NCBI RefSeq assembly: GCF_021155775.2
Contig: NC_060232.1
Span: 16,933,922 to 16,997,921, forward strand
From: Neodiprion pinetum
Lineage: Eukaryota > Arthropoda > Insecta > Hymenoptera > Diprionidae
Reading direction: 5' to 3'
DNA length: 64,000 bases
Positions 21,914 through 31,168 of the stretch are shown here, one piece after another; within the stretch, counting starts at the first letter, position 1, and every line of letters begins with the position of its first letter. The notes under the pieces are model-generated. The model was given only the letters and a program-made list of their open reading frames with translations, was not told the origin of the DNA and did no database searches. A program made the translations under genes and the position numbers.

Positions 21914-22560
21914 GCGGAAAACGGATGATAGAAAAATGACATGGAAAATTGCTGCCAAATACCGTGAGAGCAATTTTTTGCGGGGCATCGAATTGTGGTA
22001 CAACTAACGCTCTTCTCTCACTCATTACGCACAGCAATGGATTGCGGTTCGAAAATGTCTACGTCTATTCGAAATCTCTCATCCAGCCAAAGTATCAATT
22101 TTGCAAAAGTCACTTGAACCCGTGCAGGGTGAGGGTTACTTCCCGTTTCGTGAGAATAACGATGTTGTCAAACCGGGAACATGCTCGCCCCAACTCTGTT
22201 ATGATTTTTAAGGATGTGGCCTGTGAAATGCAAGATAATATCAGAGCATACTTCAGCATGCGCAGGCATCGCGATATCGATAGCTTTCATCTGAGTCAAA
22301 CGTATGCGCGCATTCCAAAACACTTAGTACGTGACAATGCAAGCTGATTGGTGCTATTTCGGCAGAATGATATGAATCTGAAACATAACGACAACGATCA
22401 TGTGAACACAGACATGACGTATCAGCAATTCAGAGGCTTGTGCTCGGCATGCTGGAATGACGACAATTACAGTTTTATCGGAGTTGACAAGGATATCTGA
22501 ATCAATGGAAGTGGATATAGGAAAGGGTTTGACTGCTTTATAAGCATTAACTATGATAAA
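21914..22560 (+). pseudogene. Polinton packaging ATPase (FtsK/HerA type), inactivated
   Basis: After MTWKIAAK, the frame continues LPNTVRAIFCGASNCGTTNALLSLI (Walker A region; the usual GKT is GTT), GLRFENVYVYSKSL, then, after a shift near 22110 and back near 22190, SVMIFKDVACEMQ (Walker B; usually IFDDVA), YFSMRRHRDIDSFHLSQTY and ARIPKHLVRDNA. A TGA at 22345-22347 and another near 22498 interrupt the C-terminal part (NTDMTYQQFRGLC, GYRKGFDCF). The enzyme normally pumps element DNA into capsids. The lost Walker lysine, two frameshifts and two stops make this copy dead. Confidence 0.85.
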
Positions 22561-22596
22561 CTTCCACAGTTTCATTGTAACAATCGGGCCGGCAAC

Positions 22597-23557
22597 ATGG
22601 ATAGTGCCAAGATTCGTGAACATAGCGGTACCTTGAGTGAGATAGCGAAAGCATGCGATGTCATACGTCGGAAGCACAAGATGCTCAAGTTGGACAAGGA
22701 CAGGACCGAGCAGGTTATGGGCGAGGTATTCAAGCCTTTAGTAACACCGTTGCAGGAATTGTTGAATACCTCAAAGGTGCTGCAGCAGTAGCATATTAAA
22801 CAAGAAATTAGAATGGAACTATTGGATGTTACAATGAAAAAAGAAGAAGAAAAAGATAACGAGAGTACCGGGGATGATGATGATGATGAGGAGGATGAGG
22901 ATATGGACGAGGGGAATTTCATGGATGCAAATGATAAAACACTGAAGTTTGGTGAAATTTCTACTACAAGTACACCGGTGAAAAAAAACAACGGATTCCA
23001 CGGCGCGATATTTGAAAATTTTCAGCTCGAACGAAAAGAGGGATTTGGATACCACATACGGTATTTGAAAGTTGACAAACGGTATGATGATTGGTGATAC
23101 GCCCATCAATTTTACTGATAATCTGATCAATGTGGGAGATGAAATTTATGAGAGAACACCAGGATTACTTGAATTATTGTTTAAAAAATGACCCGACGCA
23201 TCGATTGTAAATGACGCGGACAAGAATAAATACATAAAAATTGTAACGACGACAACCGCGCATCGAAAACGTTACCAAGCCGATGAAAGCCTTCGAGATG
23301 ATTCAAAAACCGCAAAATATAGAAATTTCATCGCACAACACGTCAGCTTGCTGAAAAAATCGGGTAAAGGCTTACCCAACTATAAGATTGCACGAAAGGA
23401 TAGTCAAGATGTTGATTACGTCTACTGGGATGATCCAAATGAAATTGTAGATTGTCGCCGGCTGCTTATGGCGTCACAGGCTGTAGGCAATACTAGCCAT
23501 TCTGATTAAATAGTCTCCATTATTGAGGAGTTGCGCGAGGCTGGAATCGTTTATTAG
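22597..23557 (+). pseudogene. Polinton DUF8207-type protein, frameshifted
   Basis: Starts MDSAKIREHSGTLSEI with a helical, coiled-coil-like N-terminus up to LLNTSKVLQQ; a TAG follows, then a Lys/Glu part, a run of Asp (DDDDDEEDEDMDEG) and GFGYHIRYLK. A shift near 23090 leads to MIGDTPINFTDN, ERTPGLLELLFKK, a TGA, then AHRKRYQADES, GKGLPNYKI, DYVYWDDPNEIVDCRRLLMASQA and a TAA before SIIEELREAGIVY, ending at TAG 23555-23557. The YWDDPNE...RLRLL-type end is the signature of this family in insect Polintons. Role unknown; possibly a minor virion or scaffold protein. Confidence 0.75.
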
Positions 23558-23603
23558 CGGCGCATGAACGTAGAATCACCATTTATTCAGTGACCATCCA
23601 GTG

Positions 23604-23924
23604 ATGAGTATAGACATATTTGGACGACACTCGGAGCGTGGTGGAGGTGAAAAATTTATTTGGGGGCCTTCGGGTGTTGGATTCAAAACCACCGCCGATA
23701 ACCAATACGATATAGATAGCAAACGATTGTGTAATATCGCCGATCGACAGATAGAAAACGATGCCGTTTCTATGAGAGTTCTTAACCAAAGTGTACAGCA
23801 TGCGAATGATGGGCTCCAGAGCGATATAGACATGGAAATTCATATCATTGAGGCAAAGATTGCAAATAGTGCCGAAGAAATTCACGAGGTTATACGACCC
23901 ATGCTTGAAAGTATCAAAAGTTGA
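23604..23924 (+). CDS. Small Polinton protein, copy 1 of a tandem pair
   Basis: MSIDIFGRHSERGGGEKF, then GPSGVGFKTTADNQYDIDSKRLCNIADRQ, then a helical tail (DMEIHIIEAKIANSAEEIHEV, split here). The IFGR...GxGF...QYDI.NKRLCN pattern recurs in Polintons next to the integrase, from memory. 107 codons, intact. Function unknown; its place between structural genes and integrase suggests a small structural or regulatory protein. A second copy follows 537 bp downstream. Confidence 0.6.
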   Translation: MSIDIFGRHSERGGGEKFIWGPSGVGFKTTADNQYDIDSKRLCNIADRQIENDAVSMRVLNQSVQHANDGLQSDIDMEIHIIEAKIANSAEEIHEVIRPMLESIKS

Positions 23925-24140
23925 AGGAGCGATTTGAATTTGTTGCGGAAAATAGTTGAAGGCATGGCATGGTCGATAATTAAACAAGATCGAAAAGTCA
24001 ATAGCGGATGAACTCCACAGATCCGCTGCCCAACCATTCCAACGAAATAGTCGCCATCGCTGTAGAGTTGCGCGAGGCTTAAATCGTTTATTAGCGGCGT
24101 GAGAACATAGAATCATCATTTGTCCAGCGACCGTCTAGTG

Positions 24141-24410
24141 ATGAGCATAGACATATTCGGGCTAGCCTCAGACCGTGGTGGGGGTAAAAAATTTATTCGA
24201 GGGACTCCTGGTGTTGGATTCGAAACCACCAACGACAATCAATATGATTTTGATGGTAAACGATTGTATACCATAGCTGATCCGCGGCACTGCACCGATG
24301 CTGTTTCCTCAAAAGTTCTCAATACCGCTTTACAGTCTATGGCTGTGGATATTGTGGATACTTTTCAATCAAATCTTGAGAGTTTTGCGCATAATCACAG
24401 CAAGAGTTGA
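24141..24410 (+). CDS. Small Polinton protein, copy 2 of a tandem pair
   Basis: MSIDIFGLASDRGGGKKF and GTPGVGFETTNDNQYDFDGKRLYTIADP align along their length with the protein at 23604. The sequence just upstream (GAGTTGCGCGAGGCT, ATCGTTTATTAGCGGCG) is also repeated, being the tail of the DUF8207 gene, so the unit was duplicated together with that tail. 89 codons. Downstream, 24422-24585 reads a short helical segment (MHNEIVENTLSRIK) of unclear status. The reading frame before the ATG is also open to 24120. Confidence 0.6.
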   Translation: MSIDIFGLASDRGGGKKFIRGTPGVGFETTNDNQYDFDGKRLYTIADPRHCTDAVSSKVLNTALQSMAVDIVDTFQSNLESFAHNHSKS

Positions 24411-24573
24411 AACAGCTACGCATGCATAACGAAATCGTAGAAAACACGTTGAGTCGCATCAAACATATTGGGGTTCAAGCAACACCTGTGCAGGAACAAG
24501 TCAGCAGGGAATTAGTATCGATTGAGGAACCAGAGTGGCTGAATGACAATTCGGAAAATTTGAAGGTGAAGAG

Positions 24574-25502
24574 TTGGGAAAAATGAAGACTGTAATAGCT
24601 GCTGACCTTCACAGACAGGCTCGACGCAACTATCCGCGCCGATTCGTAGATTTACGCAAACAGGATCAGACCTGGCAAGCTGATCTCGTCGATATGACCG
24701 CATACATCTCGCACATGAAGGGATATAAATACCTACTAACAATCATCGATATATTTTCCAATTACGCGTGGGCGGTGCCGATAAAGTCCAAGAGTGGGAA
24801 AGATGTGACTGCTCCCATGAAATCTGTACTGGCCCAGAGCCGTATACCTACACATCTACATGTTGATCAAAGCAAAGAATTTTACAACAGCGAATTCAAA
24901 GCCCTCGTAAAGCATCACAATATCAACATGTATTCGACATTGAGCAACTCAAAGGCGTCGATATTCAAACATTTTGATCGAACATTGGGAAATAAAATGT
25001 GGAAGCGGTTTCCTCTCAAGGATCGTACGAGTGGATTAATATTTTGGATGATTGAATGAAGTCCTACAACAACACCAGACATCGCACGATTCGAATGAAA
25101 CCGGTGGATGTTAGCACGGAGAATGAAAAACAGCTGTATTGTAGCGTGTACAAGCCTCGACAAATCAAACGAAGTGATCCAGCGCGGGAATTCAGTGTGG
25201 GCGATCGAGTTCGAATCAGCAGGTACAAGAATGTATTTGGAAAAGGCTATACACCCAATTAGACGACAGAAATATTCACCGTAAATGAGGTGAAAAATAC
25301 CAATCCACGGACGTACAAACTTACCGATTATCAAGATCATCCCATCGATGGAGGCTTCTACGAGGGGGAGCTCGGCAAAGTAAAATACCCCGATGGCCAC
25401 CTTGTCGAGAAAGTATTACGCAATCGGGGGAATCAGGTCTGTGTGAAGTGGTTGGGTTTCGATAGTTCGCACAATAGCTGGATGAATGAAATAGGCATGT
25501 AA
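24574..25502 (+). pseudogene. Polinton integrase with chromodomain, inactivated
   Basis: Retroviral-type integrase core: ADLHRQARRNYPRRFV, first Asp in QADLVDMTAY, LTIIDIFSNYAWAVP, second Asp in HVDQSKEFYN; the Glu expected in KASI(V)ERFNRTL is absent (KASIFKHFDRTL). A shift near 25020-25055 leads to MKSYNNTRHRTIRMKPVDV, SVGDRVRISRYK, a TAG at 25260, then TEIFTVNEVK, TYKLTDYQD and a chromodomain-like end with VEKVLRNRG...VKWLGFDSSHNSW. It would normally insert the linear element. The stop, the shift and the missing Glu make it inactive. Confidence 0.88.
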
Positions 25503-25945
25503 CATAATTTCTATGGATTTTCCGAATTACAATAAAAGATTTGAATATACAAATATTTCTACATTCATCTCCTGTTTTTTTATTTTTCATCTCCTGTGTA
25601 CGCACATGTGCCATACTCGTTACTATAAAAATGATAATAATGATGATAATAAAAGTAATAATAATCTGCGATTTTTTCATACGATTATTACACATTTTAT
25701 TTTTTGGAAAATGTTTGTTTCCTTTTCAGAGAACTTTTTTTTCGCTTTCTGAAAATTTTTCTGGTGTTATTCGAATAAGAATAAATAATTTCTCAAAATG
25801 TTATTAATGAACGAATAAATAATTCTTAGGTATATGAATTTACATTTTCAAATCCAGTCAATATCGTTTCCGCCTGATGACGGATCGTCCGAGGCGTCAA
25901 ACGCAAATATTTACAATGATTCTAAGTCTACAGTTTTATCCTATA
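25503..25945. other. Low-complexity gap between converging integrase and polymerase genes
   Basis: Holds TTC/ATG-rich simple sequence, GATAATAATGATGATAATAA, and TTTTCAGAGAACTTTTTTT-like units. The same arrangement, expanded into tandem repeats, is present in the second Polinton at 63480-64000. No gene seen; ORFs here are frames of low-complexity sequence. It may serve as the 3' end of both genes. Confidence 0.6.
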
Positions 25946-25946
25946 G

Positions 25947-28900
25947 CTATTGGGGCGCTGGGACGAACCCCCAAGGTAGGGTGTCGGTCTGTCCAGGTAT
26001 CAATTGCAGCTTGTCATCTTGCCAACTCAAAGCCAATTTTTTTTGTACGATCGTGCTTACTACATGTTTTTCACTTCGTATTAAACTCTGGGGGAGGGTC
26101 AACTCTTGATAAGCCATCAGACAGCGCTTATAATCATCAAACGTGATGCTATTTTTCGAAGCATTTTTTACATCCTTGGCACGCTTACTCACTTTTTCCC
26201 ATCCTTGCACATCGTAGTAAATGCGTACAGCTTTGCTCGCAGTCCCACAAACTCTGTCATAATTTTACCGTTATTTTCATCCTCCATTAACCGCAGTCAT
26301 TTCTTATTTTTACAAGGGATACCATACACGTTGTCGGGCGAATAGTCAGAGGTATCAAACATTGTATTCACATCACGTTTGATGATATCGTAGGTGTTTG
26401 ATACGTTGAATTGATAAATGAGGCTGTCTGTGTCGTTATACAAAAATTTAACCTCGCTGTTCGAAAAGTTGGTTTTAATATAATTATAATGGAAATCATG
26501 GAGAATGATTATTGACAGATCTAGAATCGATGCGCTGACGTAAATAGGTTTAGCGAAGTGAACTTTGACACGATTCATTTCAATGATAACCATATCAGCG
26601 CCAAATACGGTGCAGCTGTGAAAGTTTTCCCTGGCAATCAGCGCTTTCGCACCACCTCCTCCCTCCCATTTTGTGACCAATTTTACATCTTCATGATTTC
26701 GCACCTTCTCCATAGTCTTGCCAAACACAGCGTTATTCGTGAGTTTGTAAAAGTTTTTCTCAAATTCATTCCTAGACCGCTTGCGCATGTCCGTGTTGAG
26801 CGTGATGTAAGGTTCGAGCCATGGAGATTGTGCAAACTTTGATACTCTATGCACTTTGGTTACTTTCAATCCTAAACTCAAACACTGCTTCAAATTTCTA
26901 TAGTGCAATATATACTTTGTTTTGGGGTGGAGGGTGGTCGCGAGTTTGGCATTTTCACCACCTGGAGGAGTAAAATGCTCGGGACAAAGAGGCAAGTCTT
27001 TGTGATCCTCGTGGAGTTCTACAGGATAGTCCAAATCTACCTCCGGAAAGTAACCGATCGGCGAATCGTCCTGATGGTTTGTTATAACGATGTGCTGATA
27101 CTCCTACTCGAAAGATCCGATCGGTAAATGCACGCTCATAGCTGCACCGCACAGATTATTTACGTCAAAATACGTGGGATACGATTCCACGTTACTAGGT
27201 TCAAAATCTTTTCCCATGAATCTATTATTGGCTCGAGCGTGTCGATTAGAACATTCTGCTACGCCGCCTCGAATGGTTCTTTCAATAAATAACACCATTT
27301 CAGAGTTGTCGAAAAGTTGCAAATTTACAAGAGTATGCTCGAGCATCGCGTCAAAAGCAAGTCCCGGTGCAGTGTAGTAGTGCGACGGATCTCAATCGTA
27401 TGTTTTGTAGCAGCTAGCGCGGAAATTTTCGGAAATATCGGCAAGCAAAAGAACATCAGTCTTTCAATATAAATCTGAACAGCCCCCAATGACTCTAAAT
27501 GAAATTTACCCCAAACATTTTTAGCGTGCTCCTAATCGGCGTCTGAAATATTTGCATCGCAGAGGTGCGAGTAGAAATGCTTCTTTGCAGGTAATCGCGG
27601 TTCATCGCGTTTCCCCCAACAATCGACGTATTCATAGGGAAAAACGCCTTTGCGGGTCATCAAGCTAAACTGTGCGGGATTATTATAAAATTTACGTGTT
27701 ATGTGCTTGTCGGCATCGTTTAAATATTTGTAAAGTTTATCGATGCTGCTAGCCATAAATCGAAACGAATCGACGAATCTCAAGTACATCATTGTCCCAT
27801 CAACGCGTTTCGTGAAGGATATGTATTTTTCCTTATTTATGGGTAGCAGTGTAATTTTACCGAGAAAAGTTGACGCGGGGGATTTAATTGAAAAGTGAGA
27901 ATCGTAACCGGATAAATTGTCGAAAACTATTGGAATTGTGTGCGTCTCTCTGAAATTCAAATCACACCGATTATGAGCAGGACCACGGTATTTACCCGTG
28001 AAGTAGCAGTGAACGTGACACTTATTCTCCTCAGGGGTAAACGGCTTTTTGCAAATATAGCAATTCTTTGCTCGCATGTGACGATCGTGTTGCACTTAGG
28101 TAAGAGACTTCATCGGAATTATGTTTTTGATCCGTGACTCTACTTGAATCAATAAATCTTTAATCTGCTGCATGAACCAATCCATGCAATCGACGACGCG
28201 TTTACTGTGGAACTCCGATAAAGTCCCATCGTACGCGCAATGTACATAGTATGCTACACTGTGCGGGATATACTCTTGAAATTGAAATTTGAATTGATCA
28301 ACCGGTGTAGACTCTAATATACATTCGAGATCGGCGTAAACGACAAACGGGACGGTACCTTTGTTTTGAAAATTTAAAAATGCTAAATCTTCAGACTCGG
28401 GAAATTCAATGCGCACCCCATTTAACATAATGTAATCTTGACGATGATTGTCGTAGGAATGTTTTACACTAAAGTGACACAAACATCTGTCACATAAAAA
28501 CAATAGACCATTATGATCAGACAATTGTTCGCTCACCAGTCGTGAAAGATCTTTAATCCAAGCAAAGTGAAATCTTTGATGTTAACTCGCGAGCCATATC
28601 ATTTTCTGGATGACTCTCAACATTTGAAGATGAATCGTGTCAATGTTCGTGGTACTCAAATGATCACTCAAATAAATTGGCACGATAATGCTGTCATTCG
28701 ATTTTTCATGATGTGAAAGAGTTTGAGACTCTATCCCATATGCATTGATTCGCAGATTATTCAATCTCTCAAGCTTTTTCACACCATGTAGAGTAGCAGG
28801 GAATTTGATACCTGTACAGTCTCACTTGGATATAAAGCGACGATAATGGCTAGTCCTATCGGTGTGGGTGTTGGCCGGGTAGCGGGCTCCAGTGATGGAC

Positions 28901-29708
28901 CAGAGAAGACATCTTACATCTTCGGTTTTCACGTTCCCACCGCTCTCTTCCGCTGAATATCCTCGGGTAGCTCAACCAATGTCGAAAGCCCCGCAGCGAG
29001 AGGCTGGTACCGGTTGATGTTCACGGCAGTATTGAGGATCTCGATCATGCCCCACCCAGAATCGCTTTGTTCAAAATCCTCAACCTTCACAAGTAGATTG
29101 TTCCCCGCGTGCGTGAACCAACCGTCCATATCGCTCAAGGTGAGGATCGTGATGTTGGAGGCGTTAAAGCTATTCACTTCTTCCGCGATCCCCTCGTGCT
29201 TTATGTTTTCAAATTTGCACGATAATGTGAGACTGACCTTTACATTACCCTCCTTGCGCAGTACCAGTCTCAATCGTTCAACGATGACCCGCCGCGCCTC
29301 ATCCAAAAAGGCTTTCAAAATCTTATGCCCGAGATTAGTGACAACTCCCGTTCGGATCCGGTTGGCGAAAGCACTATCGACGTCGTCCCACTGTACGCTC
29401 ACAGGACTGCCGATATTAGCACTCATCACTACGGCGTGCTGCTGCTGCTGCTGTTGCTGCCGCAGTTGTTGCTGAATCTTTGCTATCCAGGATTGTACGA
29501 GCTTAATTGCGTGCTGAATTTGGAGTTTCGCACCCACACTCGTTCTCGGACGCTTGGAAACATCACGCAACAATTGGAGGTTTTCCATTCCAACGCCAAT
29601 CCAGTGCTGGAAGATGTCGTCATTCGCATGCACAGGATGCAGCTCACCCAACAAATTGTGAGTATTCTCCATCATTTTGACGAGATTTGAGTATGTTTCA
29701 GCGGCCAT
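25947..29708 (-). pseudogene. Polinton protein-primed DNA polymerase B, broken
   Basis: From ATG 29706-29708 a long N-terminal region (259 codons open) with a run of Gln, FANRIRTGVVTNLG and INRYQPLAAGLSTLVELP; then fragments with HNGLLFLCDRCLCHFSV, exonuclease-like VPFVVYADLECIL (28350 area), zinc-like CYICKKPF...CHVHCYFTGKYRGPAHNRCD, IVFDNLSGYDSHF, motif B KLTNNAVFGKTMEKV (26750 area), motif C YNDTDSL (26425 area) and a thumb-like end VSKRAKDVKNAS, SFDDYKRCL-type FDDYKRCLMAYQEL. At least five stops or shifts split it. It replicates the element from protein-primed ends in intact relatives. Confidence 0.88.
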
Positions 29709-29949
29709 AACTTTGACGCTGATATATGCAGAACTTTGATGAACTTTCGACTTGCACGTATCGTGTGAGACTGATAAGTCTGCATTGGATGCGTTGAGTT
29801 AATACGTGTCGATTGATCGCAAGAATTTTGAGGTGTGGTAGTAAGAGGTCCAAGCTTTGTACCCCCTTTGTCATCTGGTCAATTAACACAACAGAATGTA
29901 TTTGGAGTATGTGGAAAATATTATTTTCGCCCTGGGCGCAAACTATGAA

Positions 29950-30222
29950 TTTGAAAGTTTACGGATGACGGTGAAAAAATCAAAATGGCTGCTCATCCGA
30001 CTAAGCGAAAATCAAAATGTTTGCTATCACAATGGCTGCTCGTCAGACGGCAAAATCGAGCAGAAATACTGGTGACGTCATGCATGTTAACAGCCGACAA
30101 CAATATCATGGGTAAGGCATACCATCGTGGGGGTAACATACCGACTGCCGGTAAGGTAGGGGGGAAGAAGGGGGCCGGTACGCCGCCATTTTTTGGGTTA
30201 GAACTGTTATATCTGTACTACT
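29950..30222. repeat. Polinton 1 right terminal inverted repeat
   Basis: Reverse-complements the left repeat: AATGGCTGCTCATCCG, GGGTAACATACCG, GTACGCCGCCATTTT, GGGTTAGAAC. Just inside (29880-29950) lies the GGAAAATATTATTTTCGCCC motif that is repeated in the second Polinton. A minus ORF at 29698-29889 covers the junction with the polymerase start and has no recognisable features. Confidence 0.85.
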
Positions 30223-30475
30223 CACGAGTTACTCGATTTGAAGCAATGTCTTGAAAATCTGACTGAGGTATCGCTGTTAATGGCGAGCTCGTCAATAAAT
30301 GGCCGGGCGTGAGAGCGGTGAAATCGTAAGGATCACTTGACATCGGCAAGATTTGTCCCGAGTTGAGACACGATTTGATTTCTGTAAGGACTGTATAGAA
30401 TTCCTCGAAAGTTAGTAAGGCATTGCCGAAAACTTGTTTCAAATGCGTTTTGGTGGACTTGATACCGGCTTCCAT
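30223..30475 (-). pseudogene. Pao integrase, C-terminal fragment
   Basis: MEAGIKSTKTHLKQVFGNA, LTFEEFYTVLTEIKSCLNS and SSDPYDFTALTPGHLL, SPLTAIP are characteristic of the integrase end of BEL/Pao pol proteins (usually LWEAAVKS..HLKRV, LTPGHFLIG). The reading ends in ASNRVTRE exactly where the Polinton end begins. Upstream it joins unrelated sequence at 30476. Confidence 0.9.
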
Positions 30476-31117
30476 AGAATTAATTCGAGTAGAGATATGA
30501 CTTGTTTACATATGACACACATCGAATTTTCGAGTAGTTGATAGTCTGCTTGAAATGAAAAATATTCACGTTTCTTGAAAAAAATGATAAAACAGTAAAA
30601 TGATAAGAGAGCGAAGCCAGAATGAATGCGAGCCTCAAACAATGTTATTCAATGATTCATGGCTAAATACTAGACATAATCCGCAATATTGGGAAAAAAG
30701 TCGATAAGAATTCAGTTTTTGGGAAAAAATCGAAAGCACGTATTCTGTATTCTTGCATGCTCTTCACAGTGCTGTTGGATTTATTGAGCTCTGATGAACA
30801 TCTTGTTTCTAATGTAAAAAATGAACTTTGTATATATGAGTTTACGCCTAAAATAAAGAGTTCTTGAGAATATTCGAAGTGTGTTTTTCATCACTTTTGA
30901 CAAGGTATTTATTGCTATCATTATTAGTTATCAAAATCCCCTCCTTGTATGCAAAACAGAAAAATCATCTTGGGAGGTGGTCAACTTTGAAGGGGTGTTT
31001 CACTCCTTTAAAATGAGTTTGGGCCGATAAAAAAAAATACGTATGTCATCGATTTTGACCGTCTATAACATACCAGAGTTTCATCGAAATCAGAGGGGGA
31101 CACCTGAAAACGTTTCC
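30476..31117. other. Unassigned insertion or replacement inside the Pao integrase
   Basis: The Pao reading ends at 31118 (after LATDLT) and resumes at 30475, but the intervening catalytic core (second Asp and Glu region) is missing and about 640 bp of AT-rich sequence without domains stands in its place. A minus ORF at 30439-30642 straddles the edge and is not meaningful. I find no clear inverted ends. Confidence 0.5.
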
Positions 31118-31168
31118 TTGTGAGATCGGTCGCCAACTTCAAATGTACTACGCGTGTCGCCAGACGTA

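Larger units (their letters stand above)
17692..30222. mobile_element. Polinton/Maverick DNA transposon, nearly complete gene set
   Basis: Terminal inverted repeats begin AGTAGTGTAGATACG...GTTCTAACCC (17692) and, reverse-complemented, AGTAGTACAGATATA...GTTCTAACCC (30222), and share the order GGCGGCGTACCGG, GGTATGTTACC and many GCCATTTTGATTTTT units. Inside are, left to right: major capsid, minor capsid, protease and PLA2-like protein (minus), then ATPase, DUF8207-type protein, duplicated small protein and integrase (plus), and DNA polymerase B (minus). At 12.5 kb it is a little short of the usual 15-20 kb. Most genes carry stops or frameshifts. The six bases outside each end do not match (CTTTGG and CACGAG), so I see no intact target-site duplication. 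Confidence 0.92.

Noticed and set aside
29014..29475. Plus-strand ORF with a run of Cys
   Set aside because: Antisense of the CAG/CTG-coded Gln run in the polymerase N-terminus.
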